Shown here in pieces: positions 7,284-14,418 of a stretch of 14,435 nt of DNA. The stretch's first letter is position 1. Each line of letters begins with the position of its first letter. Origin of the DNA: Sphingobacterium sp. UBA4616 (GTDB lineage: Bacteria > Bacteroidota > Bacteroidia > Sphingobacteriales > Sphingobacteriaceae); assembly GCA_002386525.1 (NCBI GenBank), contig DGIS01000017.1, positions 1 through 14,435 of the forward strand. Direction: 5' to 3'. Under the pieces are notes generated by a model. That model was not told the DNA's origin. It made no database searches and saw only the letters and a list, made by a program, of their open reading frames with translations. The position numbers and the translations under genes are program-made.

Positions 7284-7301
7284 TTTTTGAAAATTCAAAA
7301 A
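7284..7301. promoter_or_regulatory. Candidate operator palindrome over the -33 box
   Basis: TTTTTGAA (7284-7291) and TTCAAAAA (7294-7301) form an 18-bp inverted repeat with 8-bp perfect arms and a 2-bp centre. The left arm contains the TTTG -33 element of the promoter for the regulator operon. MarR-type regulators bind such short palindromes as dimers, so autorepression by the product of 7404-7910 is a reasonable inference. The surrounding DNA is AT-rich, so chance palindromes are more likely than usual. Confidence 0.4.
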
Positions 7302-7316
7302 CTTTAAATAACTTTG
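7286..7316 (+). promoter_or_regulatory. Canonical promoter of the regulator-epimerase operon
   Basis: TTTG (7286-7289), exactly 19 nt, then TAACTTTG (7309-7316) is a perfect fit to the Bacteroidota primary sigma factor promoter TTTG-N19-TAnnTTTG. Transcription should begin near 7320, giving an approximately 84-nt leader before the ATG at 7404. The leader holds no obvious riboswitch or attenuator. Confidence 0.75.
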
Positions 7317-7403
7317 GTCTAACAAATTCACAGGATGCTGTAAATAAGCTGAACGTAAGAATCGCTTAAGGAAAAATTTAAATACGAACAAAAAGAAAGC
7401 TTA

Positions 7404-7910
7404 ATGGAATTACAAGAAGCAAAACAACAATTCATAGACACATGGGGAGCTTTAGGTTCTGAATGGGGCATCAACAAATCTGTCGCTCAGGTTCATGCAT
7501 TACTCCTCTCGGCAAGTAACCCCATGTCTACCGACGAGATTATGGAAAAGTTGGTTATCTCGCGGGGGAACGCCAATATGAGTATCCGACAATTGATCGA
7601 CTACGGGATAGTTTACAAAAAACATATTGCCGGCGACAGGAAAGAATATTTTGTTGCGGAGAAAGAAGTCTTAAAATGGGCCATGAAAATTGCGGTCATG
7701 CGTAAGCAGAAAGAACTCGACCCTGTCATGGACATTCTAAAAGATATAAGCCGAAATACGGAAAAAGATCAGACAGCAGAGGGCAAAGAGTTTCACAAAA
7801 CGGTCAAAGACATCCAGAATCTGACGGATCAACTCGAAACTATTGCCAACAAAATTTTCAATACAAGCGGCGGAGATTTATTGATTAAATTCATCAAACT
7901 AATGATGTAG
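7404..7910 (+). CDS. GbsR/MarR-family transcriptional regulator
   Basis: This 168-aa winged helix-turn-helix protein belongs to the GbsR-like branch of the MarR superfamily. The DNA-binding region spans about 15-85: WGINKSVAQVHALLLSA (21-37), MSTDEIMEKLVISRGNANMS (41-60) with the recognition helix at SRGNANMSIRQL, and the wing YKKHIAGDRKEYFV (71-84). A helical dimerisation arm follows (about 88-168). In Bacillus, GbsR governs choline and glycine betaine genes, but relatives in Bacteroidota mostly have unknown ligands and no betaine genes are nearby. The A-rich stretch AAAGAAAG about 10 nt upstream may help ribosome binding. It leads a tight operon (4 nt to the next gene) with two small membrane proteins and an epimerase-like enzyme, which it may control together with itself through the palindrome at 7284-7301. 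Confidence 0.85.
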   Translation: MELQEAKQQFIDTWGALGSEWGINKSVAQVHALLLSASNPMSTDEIMEKLVISRGNANMSIRQLIDYGIVYKKHIAGDRKEYFVAEKEVLKWAMKIAVMRKQKELDPVMDILKDISRNTEKDQTAEGKEFHKTVKDIQNLTDQLETIANKIFNTSGGDLLIKFIKLMM

Positions 7911-7914
7911 CATT

Positions 7915-8277
7915 ATGAACTTTAATATCTTAGCTTACACAGTCTATGGCCTACTCACCTGTTATATCATCATTTGGGTGGGGCGGTTATTCCACAGAAA
8001 CGGCCGGATTTTTATCCTATCGCTCTTTCGACTGGATATCAACTTGGCCGATACGACTAACAATCTATTGCTCCTAGGATATTATCTGCTCAACATTGGC
8101 TATGCCATCTTACAATTTAGTTACTGGAAACAAATCGCATCATTTGATGAACTAATCAGCAGTATTGCATTCAAAACAGGAAGATTGCTTTTTGTCCTTG
8201 TTGGCTTACATTACATCAATATGCTCGCTATTTATTTCTTCGGAAAAAGAAAAAATTCATTAACCATTAAACATTAA
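7915..8277 (+). CDS. Small membrane protein, first of a tandem paralogous pair
   Basis: This 120-aa protein is of unknown function. Three hydrophobic segments are visible: about 4-25 (TVYGLLTCYIIIWV), 50-69 (LLLLGYYLLNIGYAIL) and 90-109 (LLFVLVGLHYINML), followed by a basic tail. The signature TNNLLLLGYYLLN (48-60) recurs in its neighbour as TNNLFRIGFYLMN, and both proteins share the later pattern FKTG/YKIG, an NM pair in the last helix and GKR after it. This shows duplication of one ancestral gene. It starts 4 nt after the regulator stop and ends 4 nt before the second copy, so translational coupling is likely. The two may form a heterodimer in the inner membrane; that is inference. I know of no characterised relative. 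Confidence 0.8.
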   Translation: MNFNILAYTVYGLLTCYIIIWVGRLFHRNGRIFILSLFRLDINLADTTNNLLLLGYYLLNIGYAILQFSYWKQIASFDELISSIAFKTGRLLFVLVGLHYINMLAIYFFGKRKNSLTIKH

Positions 8278-8281
8278 TATC

Positions 8282-8662
8282 ATGGGAAATTTAACCGTTA
8301 TCGGGTACTTTATTTACCTACCCATTGCACTAGGATTAACCTATTATGTCGCCTACGTGCTTTTCAAAAATAGTATAGTGTACATGGATGATATCTTCGC
8401 CGGCAGGCCGGAGGTAGCCCATGCGACTAATAATCTTTTCCGCATCGGATTCTACCTGATGAATTTGGGATTTGCGCTTTATATCCTTGAAATCAGCCTT
8501 TACAAGCCAAGTGTTCAGCAACTCATTGAGCGCCTGAGCTATAAAATCGGTGGGTTTAGCATATATCTTGGTGTGATGCTTTTCCTCAATATGTTTCTCT
8601 TCTTTAGGGGCAAACGAATCGCTAAACAAAGAAGAGCATTGGATACTACTTACGATAGCTAA
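8282..8662 (+). CDS. Small membrane protein, second of a tandem paralogous pair
   Basis: This 126-aa protein of unknown function is a diverged copy of the preceding gene. Hydrophobic segments lie at about 5-28 (VIGYFIYLPIALGLTYYV), 52-72 (LFRIGFYLMNLGFALYIL) and 89-108 (IYLGVMLFLNMFLFF), ending in a strongly basic tail (RGKRIAKQRR). Across the ATNN...G.YL.N.G.A core it matches the first copy at 11 of 21 positions (47-67 here against 46-66 there). The extra-membrane loop between the first and second segments differs: here it is YMDDIFAGRPEVAHA, which is more acidic. The ATG follows the upstream stop by 4 nt; the epimerase gene begins 27 nt downstream. Retention of two unequal copies suggests a hetero-oligomer or divided function, not simple redundancy. 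Confidence 0.8.
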   Translation: MGNLTVIGYFIYLPIALGLTYYVAYVLFKNSIVYMDDIFAGRPEVAHATNNLFRIGFYLMNLGFALYILEISLYKPSVQQLIERLSYKIGGFSIYLGVMLFLNMFLFFRGKRIAKQRRALDTTYDS

Positions 8663-8689
8663 TCTGAAAAGTTCTCAAATAGAAATACC

Positions 8690-9580
8690 ATGGATAAAAT
8701 AGTCATTGCTGGAGGGACAGGTTTTGTTGGACAATATCTTTCCAAGAGATTTCAAACTTTAGGTTTTCAAGTTGTCGTGATTGGGCGACGACGGGGCACT
8801 ATTCAATGGACTGATCACTCCAGTATTTCTGATGCTCTGGAAAATGCGGCTATCCTAATCAATCTAGCTGGAAAATCTGTCAACTGTCGATACACTGAAA
8901 AAAATAAAGCCGAAATATTTTCTTCGAGAACAGATACGACATCGATTCTCGGTGAGCTAATAGCAGGCTGTACCAATCCACCAAAATTATGGCTAAATTC
9001 TAGCACTGCCACCATTTACCGTCACGCTGAGGACCGTCCGATGACTGAAAGTTCGGGTGAAATCGGAACAGGATTTTCCGTTGATGTTGCCATGCTGTGG
9101 GAAAAAACCTTTTTCGATTTTAAATTACCGCAGACTAGACAGGTAGCACTCCGTATGGCCATTGTACTGGGGCCGGATGGCGGCGTTATACATCCTTTTA
9201 AAAACCTGGTCCGTTTTGGCCTCGGTGGTATACAGGGTAATGGCCGGCAATATTTTAGCTGGATCCATATCGAAGATCTTTTTCAGATCATCCAGTTCTT
9301 ACAAAGCCATGACAACATTAGTGGTGTCATCAATTGTGCGGCTCCCCATCCGATTACAAATAAAACCTTTATGGACACCTTTCGCCAGATCATGCATCGT
9401 AAATTTGGGCTACCTTCTCCCAAATGGCTACTGGAGATAGGAGCTGCTTTGATCGGTACGGAAACAGAGCTCCTTTTGAAAAGTCGTTGGGTATTACCGG
9501 AAAGATTGGAAAATCATGCTTACAGATTCAACTTTCCTACCATTTCGAGTGCGCTGGAGGATATTCTGCAACCTGGTTAA
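8690..9580 (+). CDS. TIGR01777-type NAD(P)-dependent epimerase/dehydratase
   Basis: This 296-aa extended short-chain dehydrogenase has an N-terminal Rossmann fold with GGTGFVG (8-14), NLAGKSV (58-64), a serine-rich SSTATIY motif ending at the possible catalytic Tyr110, and VAMLWE (133-138), where the TIGR01777 family lacks the usual YxxxK lysine. RMAIVLGPDGG (155-165) and YFSWIHIEDL (188-197) are also typical. The C-terminal part (about 241-292, LPSPKWLLEIG to WVLPERL) matches the DUF1731 extension found in this family. Members are often mislabelled as cell-division inhibitor SulA; the true substrate is unknown and a nucleotide-sugar or similar ligand is assumed. As the last gene of the regulator and membrane-pair operon, it may act on the same unknown substrate or stress. 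It converges with topB, and a hairpin lies between them. Confidence 0.87.
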   Translation: MDKIVIAGGTGFVGQYLSKRFQTLGFQVVVIGRRRGTIQWTDHSSISDALENAAILINLAGKSVNCRYTEKNKAEIFSSRTDTTSILGELIAGCTNPPKLWLNSSTATIYRHAEDRPMTESSGEIGTGFSVDVAMLWEKTFFDFKLPQTRQVALRMAIVLGPDGGVIHPFKNLVRFGLGGIQGNGRQYFSWIHIEDLFQIIQFLQSHDNISGVINCAAPHPITNKTFMDTFRQIMHRKFGLPSPKWLLEIGAALIGTETELLLKSRWVLPERLENHAYRFNFPTISSALEDILQPG

Positions 9581-9596
9581 CAGTCGAAAAGATAAC

Positions 9597-9626
9597 AACG
9601 TGGGGTACACTGGCTTATCCCACGTT
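9597..9626. terminator. Likely bidirectional hairpin between converging genes
   Basis: AACGTGGGG (9597-9605) pairs with TCCCACGTT (9618-9626) through 8 Watson-Crick pairs and one G-T, around a 12-nt loop. The right arm lies inside the last codons of topB (stop at 9615-9617). Short T-rich stretches follow on both strands (TTT then TTTT on plus; CTTTTC on minus), so termination in both directions is plausible but not ideal. Confidence 0.45.
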
Positions 9627-11726
9627 AACTTTAAAATTTTCAAATACAAGCGGCGCATTAACAATAGTGCCTTCGTTATTTTTCACGCCTTTGAACTCCG
9701 AAGTTTTACCTTTCTCCAACAGGTTCTTCATCTCCTTTTCGTCAAGAAAGATACCGTTCAATGTTCGCCAGATCTTAAAATCACATCCACGGGCATAATG
9801 GTCACATTGGGCGACTTTATCATAGAGCAAAATTAACCCACTCTCACATTTCGGACATTTTATTTTTCCTTTCTGCTGGGGTTTAACTTCCTCCTGCGCA
9901 AGTGAAATCCGCAGCGTCAAAAGTTCTTTAGTAATTTTGACGGTGTAATCCTTAATATGTTTCATAAAAACATCATAGGAAACCTTATTGGCCCGCATTT
10001 CCTCCAGCTTCTGTTCCCATTTACCTGTCAAGGTTACCTTGGCAATGGAACGATCTTTCACAAGGTTATACACGGCCAGTCCTTTTTCTGTTGGGATCAG
10101 TTTTTTCTTATCGCGCTTTATGTAGTCACGTTGAAAAAGTGTCTCAATGGTTGCAGCACGTGTAGCTGGGGTACCTAGGCCACAGTCTTTCATGGCCTGA
10201 CGCATTTCATCGTCTTCAATTTCCTTTCCCGAAGTTTCCATGGCCTTCAATAATGAGGCTTCGGTATGTATGGGTCTGGCTTTGGTAAAACGTTCGGCAA
10301 GTTCGAGGGTCAGAATCTGCAATAATTCTTCGGCTAACAGCTTCGGTAATTGCGCATTTTCGTTGTCCTGATCCTCATTGTTCTTATCTTCATCCGGCGC
10401 TTCGATCTGCTCTGCAGACAACCGCCAGCCGTATTGCTTGATCACAGTACCTTTGGCAATGAGCTCAACACCTTGTGCATCTATCGTAACGGTAGTAATA
10501 TCTTTTATACATACTTCCGAAAAACTTTCGACCATGCGCTTGGCAATCATATTGTAGATATTCTGCTGCTCTTTCAGCATGGGTCCGGGCTTTTCATCCG
10601 TCACTAACAGGGCATGGTGATCCGTTACCTTTTTATCATCGACAGAACGCTTATTCAATTTCGCGCCGATCAGATTTTTTGCGATTGATGCAATGGACTC
10701 TTCTGCTGTATCTGCCAAATGTTGAAAAAGTGTACCAATTTCTTCAAAAACATCTTCACCAATATAACGGGAACCAGTACGCGGATAAGTAATAACCTTC
10801 TTTTCGTACAGTGTTTGCGCAATACTGAGCGTCTGATCGGCCGAATAACCATATTTTTTATTCGCATCCTGTTGCAGCGATGTTAAATCAAACAACAGCG
10901 GTGGTTGCTCTTTTGTTTCTTTGGCTTCTACCCGTGCCACCCGTGCATTGGAACCAACCGTGAGTCGCGCAACGGTTTGTTCAGCGACATCCTTTTTATC
11001 GATCTTAGCAGAGGTAGCTTTAAAACTGATATTGTCTTTTTCAAACCCGGCCTGGATTTTATAAAATGCCTGCGGTTTAAAGTCTTTATTTTCCAGATAG
11101 CGCGAACAGATCATGGCCAAAGTTGGTGTCTGCACGCGACCTAAAGAAAGTAGGCCTTTATTACCAGCTGCTAACGTGATGGCTTGCGTTGCATTGATAC
11201 CGATCAGCCAGTCCGACTCCGAGCGTGAGCGGGCAGACATGTAGAGGCTATCGTATTCAGTACCTTCCTTCAAATTGGCAAACCCCTCCTTAATGGCTTT
11301 ATCCGTTTGGCTTGAAATCCACAAGCGTTTAAACGGCACTTTAGACCCTAAAAAATAATATATATTGCGAAAGATCAATTCGCCTTCCCGTCCGGCATCG
11401 GTAGCCACAATGATTTCTTCGGCCTGATCCAAAAGGGATTTAATGGTATTGAGCTGCTTTACTGCTCCAGTATCGTCCATCTGCTTGCCATCACGCTTCA
11501 CCTTTTTCGACTCCAGTTTAAAAGTTTGTGGAATGATGGGCAAGTTTGAGATTGTCCACGAATTATATCCGTAGGCCTGAGGTGTACAGAGTTGGACCAA
11601 ATGTCCGAAAGCATACGTAAAAGCATACCCATTACCGGCAATATACCCGTCTTTGACTTCCTTCGCCCCCATCACCCGAGCTAGATCACGTGCCACGGAG
11701 GGCTTTTCAGCAATTACAACCTTCAT
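9615..11726 (-). CDS. topB: DNA topoisomerase III (type IA)
   Basis: This 703-aa type IA topoisomerase cuts one DNA strand, passes another and reseals it, resolving joined replication and recombination intermediates. The N-terminal TOPRIM domain holds Glu7 in IAEKPS and the metal-binding motif TDAGREGE (109-116). SLGRVQTPTLAMI (194-206) precedes the catalytic Tyr314 in ITYPRTGSRYI. KVTDHHALLVT (366-376) and GLGTPATRAATIE (516-528) are further family motifs. The tail has four cysteines (624, 627, 641, 648) in a CPKC...C...C zinc-ribbon pattern, followed by a short second domain. Length is usual for TopB-like enzymes of Bacteroidota. An acidic low-complexity insert rich in D, N and E lies at about 444-457. 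Its start is 29 nt after the dgt stop, so the two are probably cotranscribed. Confidence 0.95.
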   Translation of the reverse strand: MKVVIAEKPSVARDLARVMGAKEVKDGYIAGNGYAFTYAFGHLVQLCTPQAYGYNSWTISNLPIIPQTFKLESKKVKRDGKQMDDTGAVKQLNTIKSLLDQAEEIIVATDAGREGELIFRNIYYFLGSKVPFKRLWISSQTDKAIKEGFANLKEGTEYDSLYMSARSRSESDWLIGINATQAITLAAGNKGLLSLGRVQTPTLAMICSRYLENKDFKPQAFYKIQAGFEKDNISFKATSAKIDKKDVAEQTVARLTVGSNARVARVEAKETKEQPPLLFDLTSLQQDANKKYGYSADQTLSIAQTLYEKKVITYPRTGSRYIGEDVFEEIGTLFQHLADTAEESIASIAKNLIGAKLNKRSVDDKKVTDHHALLVTDEKPGPMLKEQQNIYNMIAKRMVESFSEVCIKDITTVTIDAQGVELIAKGTVIKQYGWRLSAEQIEAPDEDKNNEDQDNENAQLPKLLAEELLQILTLELAERFTKARPIHTEASLLKAMETSGKEIEDDEMRQAMKDCGLGTPATRAATIETLFQRDYIKRDKKKLIPTEKGLAVYNLVKDRSIAKVTLTGKWEQKLEEMRANKVSYDVFMKHIKDYTVKITKELLTLRISLAQEEVKPQQKGKIKCPKCESGLILLYDKVAQCDHYARGCDFKIWRTLNGIFLDEKEMKNLLEKGKTSEFKGVKNNEGTIVNAPLVFENFKVNVG

Positions 11727-11735
11727 TTTAGCTAT

Positions 11736-11759
11736 GAGATATTAGATGTTAGATGTTAG
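11736..11759. repeat. Short 7-bp tandem repeat in the dgt-topB gap
   Basis: TTAGATG is repeated perfectly at 11742-11748 and 11749-11755 and partly at 11756-11759, with a degenerate unit (GAGATAT) just upstream. The repeat fills most of the 29-nt spacer and runs into the dgt stop codon (11756-11758). It may reflect slippage; no function is evident. Confidence 0.6.
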
Positions 11760-13114
11760 TCGATCGAAGGTATCGTTATTCCCTTGATCTTACGATACAG
11801 CTCTATCGCATAAACGTCGGTCATGCCTGAGACAAAATCCAATACGCAACGGATCTTCGAATACGAATCTTGTTTTTCTGTATAAAATTGTTCAGGAATT
11901 AAAGCGACAAGTTTCTTATCGTAATTATTCTTATTCTTCTTGAGGTACGCTGGAACAAATTCTTTTAAAAGTGCATCCATCACCCGATAGCCAGCAATCT
12001 CAATCTGTACAACCGTGGGAGCATTGTAGATTTTTGCGATAGAAATCTTCGAGATTTTGTTCATCTGTGCAACAATTTCTTCATCAAGTGCATCCATTAG
12101 CGCGGATCCGAATGTTCCAGACAAGAATTTGTCCTGTTCACGTACAAAGACGTCAACACATCCTTTAATCAAGGTGTTGATAGCTTTGGCCCGCAACAAT
12201 GCTACTCGGCTCGGCGTATCCAGCAGACCGTCGAGTCTGTCGCGAAGATTCTCTTTACCACATAGCGGCAATAGCAACTCTTCCACTTCTTGATAGGACA
12301 AAATCTTCAGATGATGAGCATCTTCCAAGTCTATAATATTGTAACAGATATCATCTGCAGCCTCCACCAGATAAACCAACGGATGTCTCAGATAGCCTTT
12401 TGGATTAGAAGGATCTTTTAATAAGCCCAATTCATTGGCGATTTTTTCGAATGCTTTTTGCTCTTCTGTAAAAAAGCCATACTTCTTGCGGTGATGACTT
12501 TTCTTAAGATGCCCATCAATGGCTAGACATGGATATTTCACGATGGAAGCCAAGGAAGTATATGTCAATGCAAATCCTTTGGGATCTTTGCCCTGAAAGG
12601 CATGTGTCAGGATACGTAAGGCATTTGCATTTCCTTCAAAATGGGTTAAATCGGCCCATTCCTCAGCCGTAACCTGCTCTTGGTATTTACGCCCGTCTCC
12701 GTCTGTGAAGTAAGTCGATATGGCGGACTCACCCGAGTGGCCAAAGGCAGGATTACCCAAGTCATGTGAAAGGCATGCTGCAGAAATAATATTGCCGACT
12801 TCCTGAAGAAACGGATAATCCGCATCAAGATTGGGGTTTTCCTCTTTCAACTTCGCATAAAACATACGTCCCAAAGAGCGTCCAACACTGGCTACTTCCA
12901 AACTATGGGTCAATCTATTGTGAACGAATACAGCGCCAGGTAGCGGAAAAACCTGTGTTTTATTCTGTAATCTTCGAAATGGGGAAGAAAAGATCAAACG
13001 ATCGTAATCCCGTTGAAATTCCGACCGCGCCACGAGATAGCTATCTACGCTCCGATCTTCGTAACCCCAGCGCTTTGCGGAGAGCAAATCTTTCCAATTC
13101 ATTTTTTCAGACAT
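11756..13114 (-). CDS. dgt: Deoxyguanosinetriphosphate triphosphohydrolase (dGTPase)
   Basis: This 452-aa HD-domain enzyme is predicted to split dNTPs, classically dGTP, into the nucleoside and triphosphate, thereby controlling dNTP pools and limiting foreign DNA replication. The metal-binding set is visible: His70 in NRLTHSLEVA, His117-Asp118 in CLSHDLGNPAFGHSGE, and Asp254 or Asp255 in EAADDICYNI. RDYDRLIFSSPFRRLQNKTQVF (35-56) and HFEGNANALRIL (158-169) are dGTPase family hallmarks. Length suits the E. coli-like Dgt class, including a helical C-terminal extension. The start is uncertain: ATG at 13114 (MSEKM) is used, but a promoter -7 box lies only 4 nt before it, so translation may be leaderless or may begin at Met5 (13102, MNWKDL). 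Topoisomerase III follows in the same probable operon. Confidence 0.94.
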   Translation of the reverse strand: MSEKMNWKDLLSAKRWGYEDRSVDSYLVARSEFQRDYDRLIFSSPFRRLQNKTQVFPLPGAVFVHNRLTHSLEVASVGRSLGRMFYAKLKEENPNLDADYPFLQEVGNIISAACLSHDLGNPAFGHSGESAISTYFTDGDGRKYQEQVTAEEWADLTHFEGNANALRILTHAFQGKDPKGFALTYTSLASIVKYPCLAIDGHLKKSHHRKKYGFFTEEQKAFEKIANELGLLKDPSNPKGYLRHPLVYLVEAADDICYNIIDLEDAHHLKILSYQEVEELLLPLCGKENLRDRLDGLLDTPSRVALLRAKAINTLIKGCVDVFVREQDKFLSGTFGSALMDALDEEIVAQMNKISKISIAKIYNAPTVVQIEIAGYRVMDALLKEFVPAYLKKNKNNYDKKLVALIPEQFYTEKQDSYSKIRCVLDFVSGMTDVYAIELYRKIKGITIPSID

Positions 13115-13117
13115 AGC

Positions 13118-13137
13118 GCAAACTTAGATAAATTTGC
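13118..13137. promoter_or_regulatory. Imperfect palindrome over the dgt -7 box
   Basis: GCAAACTTA and TAAATTTGC pair at 8 of 9 positions around a 2-bp centre. The symmetric element covers the whole -7 box of the putative dgt promoter, which is where a repressor dimer would block transcription. No regulator is identified, and a chance palindrome in AT-rich DNA cannot be excluded. Confidence 0.3.
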
Positions 13138-13150
13138 ACTTAAATACAAT
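13119..13150 (-). promoter_or_regulatory. dgt promoter adjacent to the start codon
   Basis: On the minus strand, ATTG (13150-13147), 20 nt and TAAGTTTG (13126-13119) give a perfect -7 box (TAnnTTTG) with a one-mismatch -33 box. Transcription would begin near 13115, essentially at the ATG at 13114. The -7 box is part of an imperfect 20-bp palindrome (13118-13137, GCAAACTTAGATAAATTTGC). Confidence 0.6.
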
Positions 13151-13239
13151 TATAATCCTTGCGGCACTGCCCCAAAATTACCCTAAACATCTTTGGCCCA
13201 CATTCACTGCTGACTTCTTTCTTTCCTTATTAAATTGCG

Positions 13240-13312
13240 ATTTTTATACCAGAATTCTCGGTTGAATGGTAGCAAATTTTATAGATGCCCGCGATCAAAG
13301 TCATTTTTATAC
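13240..13312. repeat. Direct repeat upstream of galM
   Basis: ATTTTTATAC occurs at 13240-13249 and again at 13303-13312, 63 nt apart, each followed by a C/T-A/G-G triplet. The second copy is just upstream of the candidate galM -7 box (TATCTTTA, 13326-13333). It may be a regulator site or an upstream promoter duplication; evidence is weak. Confidence 0.3.
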
Positions 13313-13325
13313 TGGTTATATTCTG

Positions 13326-13333
13326 TATCTTTA
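13326..13333 (+). promoter_or_regulatory. Possible galM promoter -7 box
   Basis: TATCTTTA matches TAnnTTTG at all but the last base and lies 26 nt upstream of the galM ATG. The expected -33 position holds only a T-rich stretch, so the promoter is weakly supported. TAGGGA at 13348-13353 may act as a ribosome binding site, 6 nt before the ATG. Confidence 0.3.
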
Positions 13334-13359
13334 TGCTACAATACCAATAGGGATCAATC

Positions 13360-14418
13360 ATGACAAAATATCAAACACTTATTCCAAAACATTTTGAAGG
13401 TACAATTGACGGCAAAAACACGCATTTGCTCTTATTAAAAAATGAAGGGGGCATGCAAGTCCTCTTAACTGACTACGGCGCACGTATTGTCAGTATTTTG
13501 GTTCCTGACAACAAAGGAAATTTGGTAGACGTTGCACTGGGTTTTGATTCTATTCAAGCCTATCTCGATTCAGACGAGAAATACCATGGTTGTACTGCAG
13601 GGCGTTTCGCAAATCGCATTGCAGATGGTAAATTTGAAATCAACGGGAAGCATTACACACTTCCTCAAAACAATGGCAATAATTGTCTTCATGGCGGTAT
13701 ATCGGGTTTTCATGACAAGGTTTGGGATAGAAGGGTTACCTATCAATCGCACGTCGAATTTTATTATGTTTCTCCAGATGGTGAGGAAGGTTTTCCTGGG
13801 AACCTAAAAGTGATGGTTTCCTATACCTTATCGCGAAATAATGAGATCATTATTAAATATCATGCGCAATCGGATGCTGATACACATATCAACTTAACCA
13901 ACCATACCTACTTCAATCTGGACGGGGAAGGTAGCGGTGACGTATTGCAGCAGATCCTTCAGATCAATTCAGATGAAGTTTTATTTGTAGACGAGAATCA
14001 GATACCGAATGCAATAGTACCCGTAGAAGGCACAGCTTTTGATTTCCGCATCCCGAAACCTATTGTTCAGGACATCGCAGCTAACAATGAACAATTAATT
14101 GCTGCGAAAGGATACGACCATTGTTATGTCAATAATCAGCCCATCTCCCTGCCCTGTGCGACAGCATATTCGAAAAATACAGGCATTCAGCTGGATGTTT
14201 TCACCACTGAACCAGGTGTACAGCTTTATACAGCAAACTGGATGACGGGAAATGATTATGGTAAAACAGGCCATAAGTACCTCCCCTATGCCGGATTTTG
14301 TCTGGAAACGCAGCATTTTCCGGATACGCCCAACCAAGCAGACTTTCCTTCTACTTTGTTGAAAGCCGGAGAGTCATTTGACTCCGAGACGCACTTTAAG
14401 TTCTCAATAAAAAAATAG
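13360..14418 (+). CDS. galM: Aldose 1-epimerase (mutarotase)
   Basis: This 352-aa galactose mutarotase interconverts the alpha and beta anomers of aldoses such as galactose and glucose. Key family motifs are present: GRFANRI (81-87) for sugar binding, NNCLHGG with His111, the catalytic acid His182 in NLTNHTYFNLDG, Asp253 in KGYDHCY, TEPGVQLYTANW (283-294) and the catalytic base Glu316 in FCLETQHFPD. Length is typical. There is no clear lipoprotein or signal sequence at the N-terminus, so it is predicted cytoplasmic, although many Bacteroidota mutarotases are exported. The ATG at 13360 is preceded by TAGGGA, one of the better Shine-Dalgarno-like sequences in the window. It stands alone here and diverges from dgt; possible galactose or arabinose partners would lie beyond the right edge, which falls 17 nt after the stop. 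Confidence 0.95.
   Translation: MTKYQTLIPKHFEGTIDGKNTHLLLLKNEGGMQVLLTDYGARIVSILVPDNKGNLVDVALGFDSIQAYLDSDEKYHGCTAGRFANRIADGKFEINGKHYTLPQNNGNNCLHGGISGFHDKVWDRRVTYQSHVEFYYVSPDGEEGFPGNLKVMVSYTLSRNNEIIIKYHAQSDADTHINLTNHTYFNLDGEGSGDVLQQILQINSDEVLFVDENQIPNAIVPVEGTAFDFRIPKPIVQDIAANNEQLIAAKGYDHCYVNNQPISLPCATAYSKNTGIQLDVFTTEPGVQLYTANWMTGNDYGKTGHKYLPYAGFCLETQHFPDTPNQADFPSTLLKAGESFDSETHFKFSIKK

Noticed and set aside
7154..7369. Plus-strand frame of 71 codons in the divergent promoter region
   Set aside because: It starts inside the opposite gene, crosses both promoters and has no recognisable domain.
8336..8629. Minus-strand frame antisense to the second small membrane protein
   Set aside because: The plus-strand frame has clear paralogy to its neighbour and operon spacing; the antisense frame has neither.
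10350..10607. Hydrophobic plus-strand frame inside topB
   Set aside because: It is antisense to strongly conserved topB sequence, with no independent support.
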